Shown in pieces: positions 21,892-35,364 of a DNA stretch of 64,000 bases. The notes beneath the pieces are model-generated. The model saw only the letters and a program-made list of their open reading frames with translations. It was not told the origin of the DNA and did no database searches. The stretch is from Ephydatia muelleri (lineage: Eukaryota; Porifera; Demospongiae; Spongillida; Spongillidae): assembly GCA_013339895.1 (NCBI GenBank), contig JABACO010000013.1, positions 5,257,823-5,321,822 on the forward strand, given 5' to 3'. The position numbers and the translations under genes were made by a program. Position 1 is the stretch's first letter; each line of letters opens with the position of its first letter.

Positions 21892-24726
21892 CCACTACCA
21901 CCTCTGTTCATAGCTGCCAGGAATGGGGACCTGGAGGTAGTGGAACGTCTCCTGGCTCTTGGTGTTGACATTAATGAGTGCACTGAAGTAAGTTGATTAC
22001 TGTATATGACACACCTCTTTTGGAAGTGGAGACTAGTTGTAATAATCATTTATGGGATGTTGCTTTGTAATTTGGGACATTAAATAGGGTTCACCCATTG
22101 CTACGGAAGAACATTTTGTGTGTCTGCTGACATTTGTGGACTCACGTTGATATACATGTACACTGTATGTGCAACTGGTCTGTATTCCTGAAGTAACTTA
22201 TTAATAGATAATTCTTGCATTAGTAGGAGTGGCCCATGGGCTTGGCGGCAGGAGCACTCTTCCATTGCTTGCAATGAATGTTTGATATATATCTTGAGGA
22301 GCTGGCACTGTACATGAAGCTAATCATTAGTATTTTGGTATCATTAGCTACACAGGAGTCAAGTAACATAGTTTTTGGTAGTACAGCTCATTCCATAAAT
22401 GGATGTGTCATAGACTCCAGTTCATTCTACATGCAATATCCTCAACCAGATTGTACTGAACAATGCCTGAATGAAAGTATGTCTTCTGTACATGAACAGG
22501 GTGTCCCACACTTTAGGAACGTAATAAATCTAGCTTGTTAATTAACTTTCAATTACCACTTTGGAGGAAATTATAACATAAAGAAGTAATTAATTCTACT
22601 TATCCTGTGACCAACTAAAATCAAAGAAACTAATAATCGATTAGACACAACAAAACATTAACATGTATCTACTCAAGTATTGAATATTTTGGTTGTTAAG
22701 GTTTGTTATCATTTATTTGTTAACAAATCCAACCAATCATTCATGATTAAGTGATCGTTCATAGTTGAGTGATAATTATTTATGGCCATTAATAAAAGTT
22801 TAGTTTTGCTACACTGTATTGTTCTTAATACCTAGTGCAAATAGAAACAAAATCCGTATACAAATAATGTTTAAATAATGTTTAATTAAAAATAAACAAT
22901 ACTACTCATAATAAGTAGCCAAATGTTTAATCATTAATAACTGCAATGAAATTAGTTATTCATTTTAGGATACTAACAAATAAAACTATTTGTAGTAAAT
23001 TTTGCTGCATTGTGGGACACCCTGTTTATGTAAATGAATTGAAGTGGTTACTATAAATTCGTGCATTAATCATTGAGCACTGTCTCTAACTGTCCTACAT
23101 TGAATGTTTGTAGACCAAATGTATAAACATTACCTGCAAACCATTTCACATATAACACCATTTGTAATGGATTTATATACATGTATATTGGTATGAACTT
23201 TAAACATGCCTGACATCTCTCTCCATTGCATTGAAAGGGCTTTGTATTTTTTTCTGTAGTTAGGAAACACTCCTTTACATGTTGCTTGTTACGGAGGCCA
23301 TACTGATATAGTGAGGCTTCTTCTGGAGAAAGGAGCGGATCTTAACAGGACAACTGAGGTACCCTATAGCTTGCAACAGTATAAGCATCACTCCATTCCT
23401 TCATTGTTTGTTATAATTTGTTATAAAGTAGGGGACAACGATCAATTTCACCTAATATGCAAACGCAAAGATGTGTTACTTATTCTTGTAAATTATTGTT
23501 AATCATTGGATATTTAACTTGGTTGGAGCATGCTCCTAATGAAGTCTTGTGTCAAATAATATATGTTCATAACAATAATTAATTGAGCACACAGCTAAAT
23601 TACCAGTAGATGCTGGTGAAAGTAGCTCTGTTGATACACGTATCAATTTGATGTTTCTTTCAGGGTGGAATGATGCCCCTTCATTTAGCATGTTATGGAT
23701 GTCACGCTGGCACAGTGCGCTTGCTGTTGAAATACAGAGCTGATGTAAATGTACAAGTCACTAAGGTATTGTGATTGGTTAATATGGGTGCATGTGGTGG
23801 GTAGGTTAGTTGGTTATGATAAATCATAGATTGATTAAGATTTGATACTCCAGTGATCAAACTTCAACACTACTTTTTGAGCCTTCAGAACTAGATTTGA
23901 TAATTACATTTGCATGAAAAGGTGTATCCATGATCCTATGAAGTATAAATGGAACAGTTCACGACACAATGTTGTGACCCATATTATATAAAATGTTATA
24001 CAAATCCTTTGCGTTTAAATTGTTATAACTTCCTATTTTGTACACTTCATACTACACCATTTCTCTACGGTAAAATACATTTTAACGTCTTGCACTAGCT
24101 CCATGCCAGTTTTGCAAAGTCCGATACCCCACAGGGTTTGAGCCCGCCATAACTTTTGGCGGAAGTAATTAAATCGCTTAAAATTCAGCTTGTAGATAGA
24201 GAGGTCCTATACCGTTCATTTGTTCTGTTTGTTAAATTGTTGCGGAGATACATCTGTGCAAAGTTAATGCACATTTCCTGCTCGATTTACGCCATTCATT
24301 GGAGGCAACCCAAGTTCCATTCTCCCAATCGCATGAATATTAAGCACTTCCTTGTTCCGCCCATTCTCCGCCTTAAACTAAGCTATAGCCATTCACAACT
24401 GTTTTTTTTTTTGTTTGTATTTTTGTCTGTGTCTATTCTATCATTCATATTAAGATTGTACCAAACTAACGTATCCAAGTAAATCGTTGTTGCTGCCTTC
24501 CACGTACGTAATCACGACACACGTAAGGATTTTTTTTCCTATTCAATTGCATCACCCTTCGGTATCCACCATCCTTAGTAGTGTGTTATAAAGCTTTCTC
24601 ACATTTGCTTGCTAAACTTCATACCTGCTACGCTCACTCTGCTACACTGCAGGGTTGTATAATTCATAGTTTTCAGCTCACATACATGTACATACTACCT
24701 GTGCACACACATGCACACCATATTCG

Positions 24727-24785
<59 letters not shown>

Positions 24786-26051
24786 TACACACACACATAC
24801 ACACACACATACACACACAAAGTGATACACATGGCAAAGAATAACACTATGCAACATGACTCCCTGAAGGCTTTGAAGTTCCTATATACATCACCCTTTC
24901 CCATTTGACAATACCCTTACTAAACTCTTTTGTACCACTTGCAATGAGTTAGGTCTAGAATATGTGAACATGCCCTCACAGTGACTCTCACACTCTTATG
25001 CACATGCACACATTGTGTAAATGAAACTGTATTCCCTTTGGCAACTCTCCATGCATGTGGAGTTCCCATTTGCTGGTTCTCTATAGATCCTCCTTTGACT
25101 GCACATACATGTAGGTACATGTGCATGTAGCCGCATGTAGTGTCCCATAACATGAAACACACAACATCTTTCGCTGAGAAGGTGTGTAATAATACTTTCG
25201 TATTTCTTTAAAACTAGAGAAAATTCTCGTCGTTCTTTATGCCTCGCCTGCTCAGCTTTTATTCCACTTGCAGTGAATTCCGTCTCTTGATTCTAACAAC
25301 TAGATGTAGATGTAGTTGATTTAATACTCTTCCCTCAGTACACTCGTCTAGCACTCTGAACAAATGCTCAGATTGACCTTCCTAGAAGGTACAGTAGTTG
25401 TTTATAGAGCTGGGTAATGAATATTGTTACTAACTTCCTTCTGTGTCAACTTACCAAGGGCCCTACCACAATCTCCACAGATAACTAACTTGCAATAAAA
25501 TTCATTACCATATAGGCCTTTCAGCATGTAAGCTTTCCTTCTGTGCAAGGTTGCATGTTGCACTACAATGTATCCATGGTTGTATGCAGGGGAATGAAAT
25601 GTCTCATGTGCAGTAAGTACACACTACATCACTTAATGAGCTTCACGTTCAGCCATTGCAACACCCTATGCACTCGTTTTTAGGAAGTTATCCATCCCTT
25701 AAGCGTCTTATGTTGCATACATAATGTATAGAGAACCAGCCATAAGCGAGCCCCATGCAAGGAGTAAAGTTGTCAACCACATGTAATGATACAGAGGGAC
25801 ACACTAAGAGTGCAAAGGGCAGGGTACAGAAATTGAATACGTGCAAAAAGCAGTTACACTGTAAATGGAATAGAATGGGAGAACACAGTTTAGCAGAATA
25901 GACCTTACATGCAATGTACATGTGTGTGAGTAGACAGGTTTAATGTTATTTATGGTGTGTGTGTGTAAAAGTGTACTGTACATGAGTGCATGTATGTGTT
26001 GTGCACAAGATTCCATTTACGTAACAATGCAAGTTACTGTACGTGAGTATA

Positions 26052-26104
<53 letters not shown>

Positions 26105-29100
26105 CTGACAAATATGGTGGCCAGGCTATTTACATAACAATGTAAGGGTGTGCACAGGTATGTACATGTACACTTTGTGAAAACAGTGCGAGAAATAAGA
26201 ACCCAAAGTCACTGCAAGTGGTACAGCCCAGTCTATGTGTGCTTGTGTGTGTGTGTGTGTGTGTGTGTGTGACGAATATATGGTCTACAAGCTATTTACG
26301 TAACATTGAAAGTGTGTGCGCAGTTGTGTACATTCATATACAGGTACAGCTGTACGCTTTGTGAAAACAGTGGGAGAAATAAGAAATCAAAGTCACTGCA
26401 AGTGGTACAACCTCAATCTGTGTGTGTGTGTGGCATGGGCGTGTGTGTGCAAAGCTACAGTAGTTAGGGGTGTGGCAGTTAATGCAAGTGCGTAGTGCAT
26501 GATAACGTGCTATGTGAGCTAAAAACTGAGTTATAGAGTGTAGCTGAATGGGCGTGGCAGGAACAAAGTGTTAGCAAGCAAATGTGGGAAGGCTTTATAA
26601 TACACTACTAGGGAAGGATGGGTACCAAAGGGTAATGCAATTAAGTAGCAAAAAAAGTCCTTACACGCGTCGTAATGCGTACTGCCGTCTGCGACGTGAG
26701 AGGCAGCAACAACCATTCACCTGGATCCGTTAGTTCAGTACAATCGTCATACGAAGTGATAACTCATCTTCTTTGACCCATATAGACTCAGACAAATAAA
26801 CAAGCAGTTACAAACAGCTATAGCTTAGATTAAGGCGGAGAATGGGTGGAGATTGGTTGGAACAAGGAAGTGGCAGACCCATGAATGGTAGAATTCCTCT
26901 GATTGTACAGTGGTACAAGATGGGGCATTTTATGATGAATATTATTGTATAGATTATTTACAAGATGGTGCATTTTATTATTGTATACATGTAGATTATT
27001 TATGCATTGTTTTGTAGTTGCACATCCTATGCTAAATAACAACATGAGGTATCTGATACCCTTCAAATTAGTCCAACATTGCATGAAACAATTAGGTGGA
27101 CTGTATATATACGTGTGTATTTATTATCACTGTAAAAGTGATTGCCTATGTCTGCAGACCCCGAGAACAATAGCTATCTAATGATGTATATTGGTGCAAA
27201 ATGGATGATTTTGAGAAGAAATGAAATACTTATTTTTTTCTTCATCAATACTTTACATTTGTGATTGTGTTACTTGGTGAATCATTTTGACCTGTAAACT
27301 TTTCTTCTTTGACTTTGTCGTCTTGGAATTTGTCCTATTGTTTCTACACATTGGTGAACCATCCATTGCAACCTCAAAAATGTCATTAAAACGGTCTGTA
27401 GTTGGTAAGTTGTGTCATTCCAACTGTAATGTGTGAAGTGGTGATATTAGTTATGTGTGCTATGCACTGAGTGTTGCAGTATGTGTCGTTGAATTAGTCA
27501 TTGTGTACTGACAAGAAGTGTTAAAAATCACCTGTTCAATAATATCACCATAAAGGTGAATGCCTATGGTGATTGTACACTAGTACAAAATGGTGCATTT
27601 TATGATGAGAATTATTGTATTGATCATTTAGGCATACTTGAATTTGTAAACATTTGTTACGTCAGTTGGTAAATACTGTATACATTTTTTCTGTCACTAT
27701 ATCGCCATGGATAAGGAACGTCTTCGGTTTACACATTGATGAAAGTTCTATTGGACCTCATATTGTGAATTCAACCTTCTGTTGAAGTCATAATTTCTGT
27801 AATGTATGATGTGGTTGTATTTGTAATGTGTGTGTTGTATAAGTGTGTGTTGTATAAGTATTTTGTGTAAAATTGATTCGTATTTGTACATCCTATGCTA
27901 AAGAGCAACGTAAGGTATTTGATGCCATACAAATGACTCGAACAGCGCTTGAAACAATTAGCTGGTCTGTATATATGTGTGATTTTATTAAAAGTGAAGG
28001 CCTGCAGACCCCTAGAACAGTTGCTTTGAAATGAATTCTTTTGATTGTATATTTGTACAAAATGGTACATTTAGTGAGAATACCGAGTATGGTAGAATTT
28101 CTTTGATTGTACACTGGTACAAAAAGGTGTACATTTAATGATGAGAATTATTGTATTGATAATTTAGGCATACTTAAATTTTTAGAATATTGTTACGTCA
28201 GTTGGTAAATACTATTTACATGTTATCTGTCGCTATATTCCCATTGATAAGGATCTTTTTGGGTTTACACATTGATGAAAGTTCTTTTGGACCTCATGTT
28301 GTGATTTCTACCTTGTGTTGAAGTCATAATTTCTGTAATGTATGATGTGGTTATATTTGTAATGTGTGTAGTATTTTGTGTAAAATTGATTCGTATTTGT
28401 ACATCGTATGCTAAATAAGGTATTTGATACCCTTCAATTGAGTCCAACAGTGCTTGAACAATTAGGTGGACTGTATGTATACATGTATGTGTGTTTTTAT
28501 TATCACCATAAAAGTGAATGCCCATGCCTGCAGCAGATCCCTAGAACAGTTGCTATCAAATGTATTCTTTTGAATGTAAATTGGTACAAAATAGTACATT
28601 TTGTGAGAAGAAATGAAATACTAATTGTTTTCTTGATCAATACTTTGCATTTGTAATTGTGTTACTTTGTGAATCATTTTGATGTGTAAACTTTTCTTCT
28701 TTGACAATATCGTCTTGGAATCTGTCCTCTTGTTTCTACACATTGGTGAACCATCCATTGCAACCTAATAAATGTCATTACAACGGTCTGTAGTCGGTAA
28801 GTTGTGTCATTCCAACTGTAATGTGTGAAGTGGTGATATTAGTTATGTGTGCTATGTACTGATTGTTACAGCATGTGTCCGTTGAATTTGTCATTGTATA
28901 CTGACATGATGTGTTAAAAATCACCTGTTCAAATTTATTTGAGAATGTGTTAAATATCACCTTAAAGGTGAATAACTATGGCCCTTTGATACCCTTCAAA
29001 TGAGTCCAACAGTGCTTAGGTGGACGGTATGTATACATGTATGTGTGTTTTTATTATCGCCATAAAAGTGAATGCCTATGCCTGCAGACCCCTAGAACAG

Positions 29101-32100
29101 TTGCTGTCAAATGTATTGTTTTGATTGTGTTGTAATTGAGTTACTTGGTGAATCATTTTGGCGTGTCAACATTTCTTCTTTGACTGTATCGTCTTGGAAT
29201 CTGTCCTCTTGTTTTACACATTGGCGAACCATTCATTGCAACCTCAAAAATGTCATTACAACGGTCTGTAGTGGGTAAGTTTCGTCATTCCATTTGTAAT
29301 GTGTGAAGTGGTGATATTGGTTATGTGTGCTATGTACTGAGTGTTACAGTATGTGTCCGTTGAATTTGTCATTGTATACTGACAAGAAGTGTTAATACTC
29401 ACCTGTTCAAATTTATTTGAGAGTATGTTACATATCACCATGAAGTTGAATGCCTATGGCTGCAAACCAGTGTATGGTAGAATTTCTTTGATTGTACACT
29501 GGTACGTAATGGTGCACATTGTATGATGATAGTTATTGTATTGATAACTTATATTTCTAGAATTTTGTTAGGTCAGTTGGTACATACTATATGCATGTTA
29601 TCTGTCGCTTTATCGCCTTGGATAAGGAACTTTATTGGTTTACACATTGATGAAAGTTCTATTGGACCTCATATTGTGATTTCAACCTTCTGTTGAAGTC
29701 ATAATTTCTGTAATGTGTGATGTGGTTGTATTTGTAATGTGTGTGTTGTATAAGTATTTTGTGTAAAATTGATTCGTATTTGTATATCCTATGCTAAAGA
29801 GCAACGTAAGGTATTTGATGCCATACAAATGACTCAAACAGCACTTGAAAGAATTAGCTGGTCTGTATATATGTGAGATTTTATTAAAAGTGAAGGCCTG
29901 CAGACCCCTAGAACAGTTGCTTTGAAATGAATTCTTTTGATTTTTTATTGGTACAAAATGGTACATTTAGTGAGAATACTTTTTGTTTTCTTGATCAATA
30001 CTTTGCATTTGTAATTGTGTTACTTGGTGAATCATTTTGACGTGTAAAGTTTTCTTCTTTGACTATATCATCTTGGAATCTGTCTTTGTGTTTTTACACA
30101 TTGGCGAATCATCCATTGCAACTTCAAAAATGTCATGACAACGGTCTGTACCTGGTAAGTTGCTTCATTCCAATTGTAATGTGTGAAGTGGTGATATTAG
30201 TTATGTGTGCTATGTACTGAGTGTTACCGTATGTGTCCGTTGAATTTGTCATTGTATACTGACAAGAAGTGTTAAAAATCACCTGTTCCAATTTATTTGA
30301 CAATATGTTAAATATCACCATTATGCTGAATGCCTATGGCTGCAAACCCGAGTATGGTAGAATTTCTTTGATTGTACACTGGTACAAAAAGGTGTACATT
30401 TAATGATGAGAATTATTGTATTGATAATTTAGGCATACTTAAATTTGTAGAATTTTGTTACGTCAGTTGGTAATTACTGTATACATGTTATCTGTCGCTA
30501 TATTCCCATTGATAAGGAACTTTTTGGGTTTACACATTGATGAAAGTTCTTTTGGACCTCATGTTGTGATTTCTACCTTGTGTTGAAGTCATAATTTCTG
30601 TAATGTATGATGTGGTTATATTTGTAATGTGTGTAGTATTTTGTGTAAAATTGATTTGTATTTGTACATCGTATGCTAAATAAGGTATTTGATACCCTTC
30701 AAATGAGTCCAACAGTGCTTGAAACAATTAGGTGGACTGTATGTATACATGTATGTGTGTTTTTATTATCACCGTAAAAGTGAATGCCCATGCCTGCAGC
30801 AGACCCCTAGATCAGTTGCTATCAAATGTATTCTTTTGAATGTAAATTGGTACAAAATAGTACATTTTGTGAGAAGAAATGAAATACTAATTGTTTTCTT
30901 GATCAACACTTTGCATTTGTAATTGTGTTACTTGGTGAATCATTTTGATGTGTAAACTTTTCTTCTTTGACAATATCGTCTTGGAATCTGTCCTCTTGTT
31001 TCTACACATTGGTGAACCATCCATTGCAACCTCAAAAATGTCATTACAACGGTCTGTAGTCGGTAAGTTGTGTCATTCCAACTGTAATGTGTGAAGTGGT
31101 GATATTAGTTATGTGTGCTATGTGCTGATTGTTACAGCATGTGTCCGTTGAATTTGTCATTGTATACTGACAAGAAGTGTTAAAAATCACCTGTTCATAT
31201 TTATTTGAGAATGTTTTAAGTATCACCTTAAAGGTGAATACCTATGGCCCTTTGATACCCTTCAAATGAGTCCAACAGTGCTTAGGTGGACGGTATGTAT
31301 ACATGTATGTGTGTTTTTATTATCACCATAAAAGTGAATGCCCATGGCCCTAGAACAGTTGCTATCAAATGTATTCTTTTGAATGTAAATTGGTACAAAA
31401 TAGTACATTTTGTGAGAAGAAATGCAATACTGATTGTTTTCTTGATCAATACTTTGCATTTGTAATTGTGTTACTTGGTGATTCATTTTGATGTGTAAAC
31501 TTTTCTTCTTTGACAATATCATCTTGGAATCTGTCCTCTTGTTTCTACACATTGGTGAACCATCCATTGCAACCTCAAAAATGTCATTACAACGGTCTGT
31601 AGGTGGTAAGTTGTGTCATTCCAACTGTAATGTGTGAAGTGGTGATATTATTTATGTGTGCTATGTACTGAGTGTTACCGTATGTGTTCGTTGACTTTGT
31701 CATTGTGTACTGACAAGTACTGTTAAAAATCACCTGTTCAAAATTGTTTCAGAAGATGTTAAATATCACCATGAAGGTATATGCCTTTGGCTGCAGACCT
31801 GAGTATTGTAGAATTTCTTTGATTTTACACTGGTGCAAAATGGTGTATTTTATGATAAAAATTATTGTATTGACCATTTCGGCATACATGAATTAGTAAA
31901 ATTTTGTTATGTCAGTTGGTAAATACTATAAACATGTTTTCTGTCGCTTTATCGCCATGGAGACGAACGTCTTGTTTTTACACATTGATGAAACTTCTAT
32001 TGGAACTCATATTGTGATTTCAACCTTCTGTTGAAGTCATAATTTCTGTAATGTGTGATGTGGTTGTATTTGTAATGTGTGTTTTATATAAGTATTTTGT

Positions 32101-34995
32101 GTAAAATTGATTCGTATTTGTACATCCTATGTTTGATACCATACAATTGACTCAACAGTGCTTGAAACAATTAGGTGGACTGTATGTATACATGTATGTG
32201 TGTTTGTATTATCACCATAAAAGTGAATGCCTATATCTGCAGACCCCTAGAACAGTTGCTATCAAATGTATTCTTTTGATTGTACATTGGTACAAAATGG
32301 TATATTTTGTGAGAAGAAATGAAATACTTATTGTTTTACTTTGCATTTGGATTTGTGTTACTTGGTGAATCTTTTTGACATGTAAACTTTTCTTCTTTGA
32401 CTATATCGTCTTGGAATGTGTCCATGTGTTTTACACATTGGCGAACCATTTATTGCATCATTACAATGGTCTGTAGGAGGTCAGTTGTGTCATTCCAAGT
32501 GTAATGTGCGAAGTAGTGATATTAGTTATGAGTGCTATGTACTGAGTGTTACAGTATGTGTACATTGAATTTGTCATTGTAGACTGACCAGAAGTGTTAA
32601 AAATCAACTGTTCAAATTTATTTGAGAATATGTTAAATATCACCATTAAGGTGAATCCCTATGGCTGTAAACCCGAGTATTGTATCGCCATGGATAAAGA
32701 ACTTTATTGGTTTACACATTGATGAAAGTTCTATTGGACCTCATATTGTGATTTCAACCTTCTGTTGAAGTCATAATTTCTGTAATGTAGGATGTGATTG
32801 TATTTGTAATGTGTGTTATGTATAAATATTTTGTGTAAATTTGTTTTGTATTTATACATCCTATGCTAAATATCAACACAAGGTATTTAGTGTTAGTGCC
32901 ATACAAATGAGTCCAACAGCGCATGAAACTATTAGGGGGGTTGTGTATACATGTATGTGTGTTTCTATTATTACCATAAAAGTGAATGCCTATGCCTGCA
33001 GCAGACCCCTAGAACAATTGCTGTCAAATGTATTCTTTTGAATGTAAATTGGTACAAAATAGTACATTTTGTGAGAAGAAATGAAATACTTATTGTTTTC
33101 TATACTTTACATTTGTAATTGTGTTACTTGGTGAATCATTTTGACGTGTAAACAATTCTTCTTTGACTATATCGTCTTGGTATCTGTCCTCTTGTTTTAC
33201 ACATTGGCGAACCATTCATTGCAACCTCAAAAATGTCATGACAACGATTTGTAGTCGGTAAGTTGCGTCATTCCAACTGTAATGCGTGAAGTAGTGATAT
33301 TAGTTATGTGTGCTAAGTGTTACAGTAATGTGTCCGTTGAATTTGTAATTGTATTCTGACAAGAGGTGTTAAAAATCACCTGTTCAAATTTGTTTGACAG
33401 TATGTTAAATATCACCATGAAAGTGAATGCCTATGGCTGCAAACCCGAGTATGGTAGAATTTCTTTGATTGTACACTGGTACAATATGGTGTACATTTTA
33501 TGATGAGAATTAAATTTAGGCATTCTTAAATTTGTAAAATTTTGTTACTTCAGTTGGTGAATACTGTATTCATGTTATCTGTCGCTACATTCCCATTGAT
33601 AAGGAACTTTTTTGGTTTACACATTGATGAAAGTTCTATTGGACCTCATGTTGTGATTTCTACCTTGTGTTGAAGTCATAATTTCTGTAATGTATGATGT
33701 GGTTATATTTGTATTGTGTGTGGTATTTTGTGTATAATTGGAGCAAGAGGCAGAAAAATGATTAGCTAGATTTTTAAAGAATTGTGAAAGCATTGTTTCA
33801 CAAGGTGTTGTGAGTCTCATGTTGCATGATACATGTATGTATAGAGAACCAGTCACAAGATAGCTCCACATTCAGAAGTTGTCAATTATATAAAACAATA
33901 GAGAGCAACACATTACAAGTACAAAAGCTCAGTCCCATACAGAAATTGAGATTAGAATCAGTGTCCTCTTAAACATGCATACGAGCAGTTCGATAGAACT
34001 AAATGCAAGTGTATGTGCAGAGAACAAGTTCACACCTTGCATGCAATGTACATGAGTTTGTATGTGTGTGTATAGTGTGCACCATGTTTAGACAGGTATA
34101 ATGTTTGCCACGGTGTGTGTGTGTGTAAATGGTAGCCGCATGTCCCATACGATGTACATACATCGTGTTTGTCCCCATTGGATTGGTCCTCTATACATAC
34201 ACTTGCAACCTATATGCCACAATCTCTACTGATATCTTAAGTGCAATAAAATTCATCCCATGAATGCCATTCCTTCAGCATGTCTCGACTACAATTGTAT
34301 CTATGAGAGAGTGTGTGTTTGTGTGTGTGCCATCATCATTAGTGAGTGATATATTTTACAGTGTGTGTGTCCGTGAGGGCATGTACATGTACTCTGTGTG
34401 AGCTAAAAACTTTGAGAATAGTCATGCAAGTGGAACAAAGCTGAGCATAGCGAACAAAAAGAAGTTTAGTAAGGATTGTGCCCAATAAGACAGTTTTATT
34501 TCACATCTCCGAGAACGGTGATGTGAGTGTCTATGTACAGAGAACCAGCCATAAGGGAGCTCCACACGCAAGGAGCAAAGGGACAGGGTATAGAAATCAA
34601 ATACATGCATAAAGCAGTTAAATGGAATATAATGCATGTGCAGGTGCAGAGAACAAGTTTAGAATAGGCCTTACGTGCAATGTACATGTGTGTGTGTGAG
34701 CGTGTGTAGACATGCTTAATGTTTTTCATTAGTATGCGTGCGTACAAGTGTACTGTACATGAGTGTATGTATGTGTTGTGCACAAGATTCCATTTCCGTA
34801 ACAAAGCAAGTGTACTGTATGTGTATGTGCTGTATGTGTGACAAATATATGGTGTACAGGCTGTGTACATAACAATGTGTGTGCACAAGTGTGTACATTT
34901 ATGCACATGTACACTTTGTGAAAACAGTGTGAAAATGAGAACCCAATTGATGTCACTGCAAGTGGTACGAGCCTGTGTGTGCGTGCATGAGTGTG

Positions 34996-35090
<95 letters not shown>

Positions 35091-35209
35091 ACGAATATGG
35101 TGTACAGGCTATTTACATAACAATTAAGTGTGTACATTTATGCACATATATGTGCTTTGTGAAAACAGTGACAGTGTGAGAAATAAGAACCCAAAGTCAG
35201 TACAAGTGG

Positions 35210-35241
<32 letters not shown>

Positions 35242-35294
35242 ACTGGTGTGTCACATGTACGCTTTGTAAAAACTCTGCAAGTGGTACAAGCCCA

Positions 35295-35364
<70 letters not shown>

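Larger units (their letters stand above)
23975..26890. mobile_element. Old inverted-repeat element, diverged relative of 55923-62896
   Basis: The left arm (about 23975-24830) follows the left arm of the 7-kb element block by block: TTATATAAAATGTTAT, CTTCATACTACACCATTTC, CAAAGTCCGATACCCCA, GTGCAAAGTTAATGCACATT and TTAAACTAAGCTA. The right arm (about 26480-26890) is the inverted counterpart of the inner part only. Some 480 terminal bases are lost where it meets the tandem array. The centre shares a ACTTACCA-GGGCCCT block with 59198-59214. It contains a (CA)n/(TG)n interior. No transposase frame. It lies in intron 3 of the ROCO gene. Confidence 0.8.

Noticed and set aside
28778..32646. A ~60-residue minus-strand frame repeated five times in the tandem array ([24 protein letters not shown])
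   Set aside because: It recurs because the array unit recurs. Copies differ without frame constraint, and neighbouring sequence has no promoter or splice signals.
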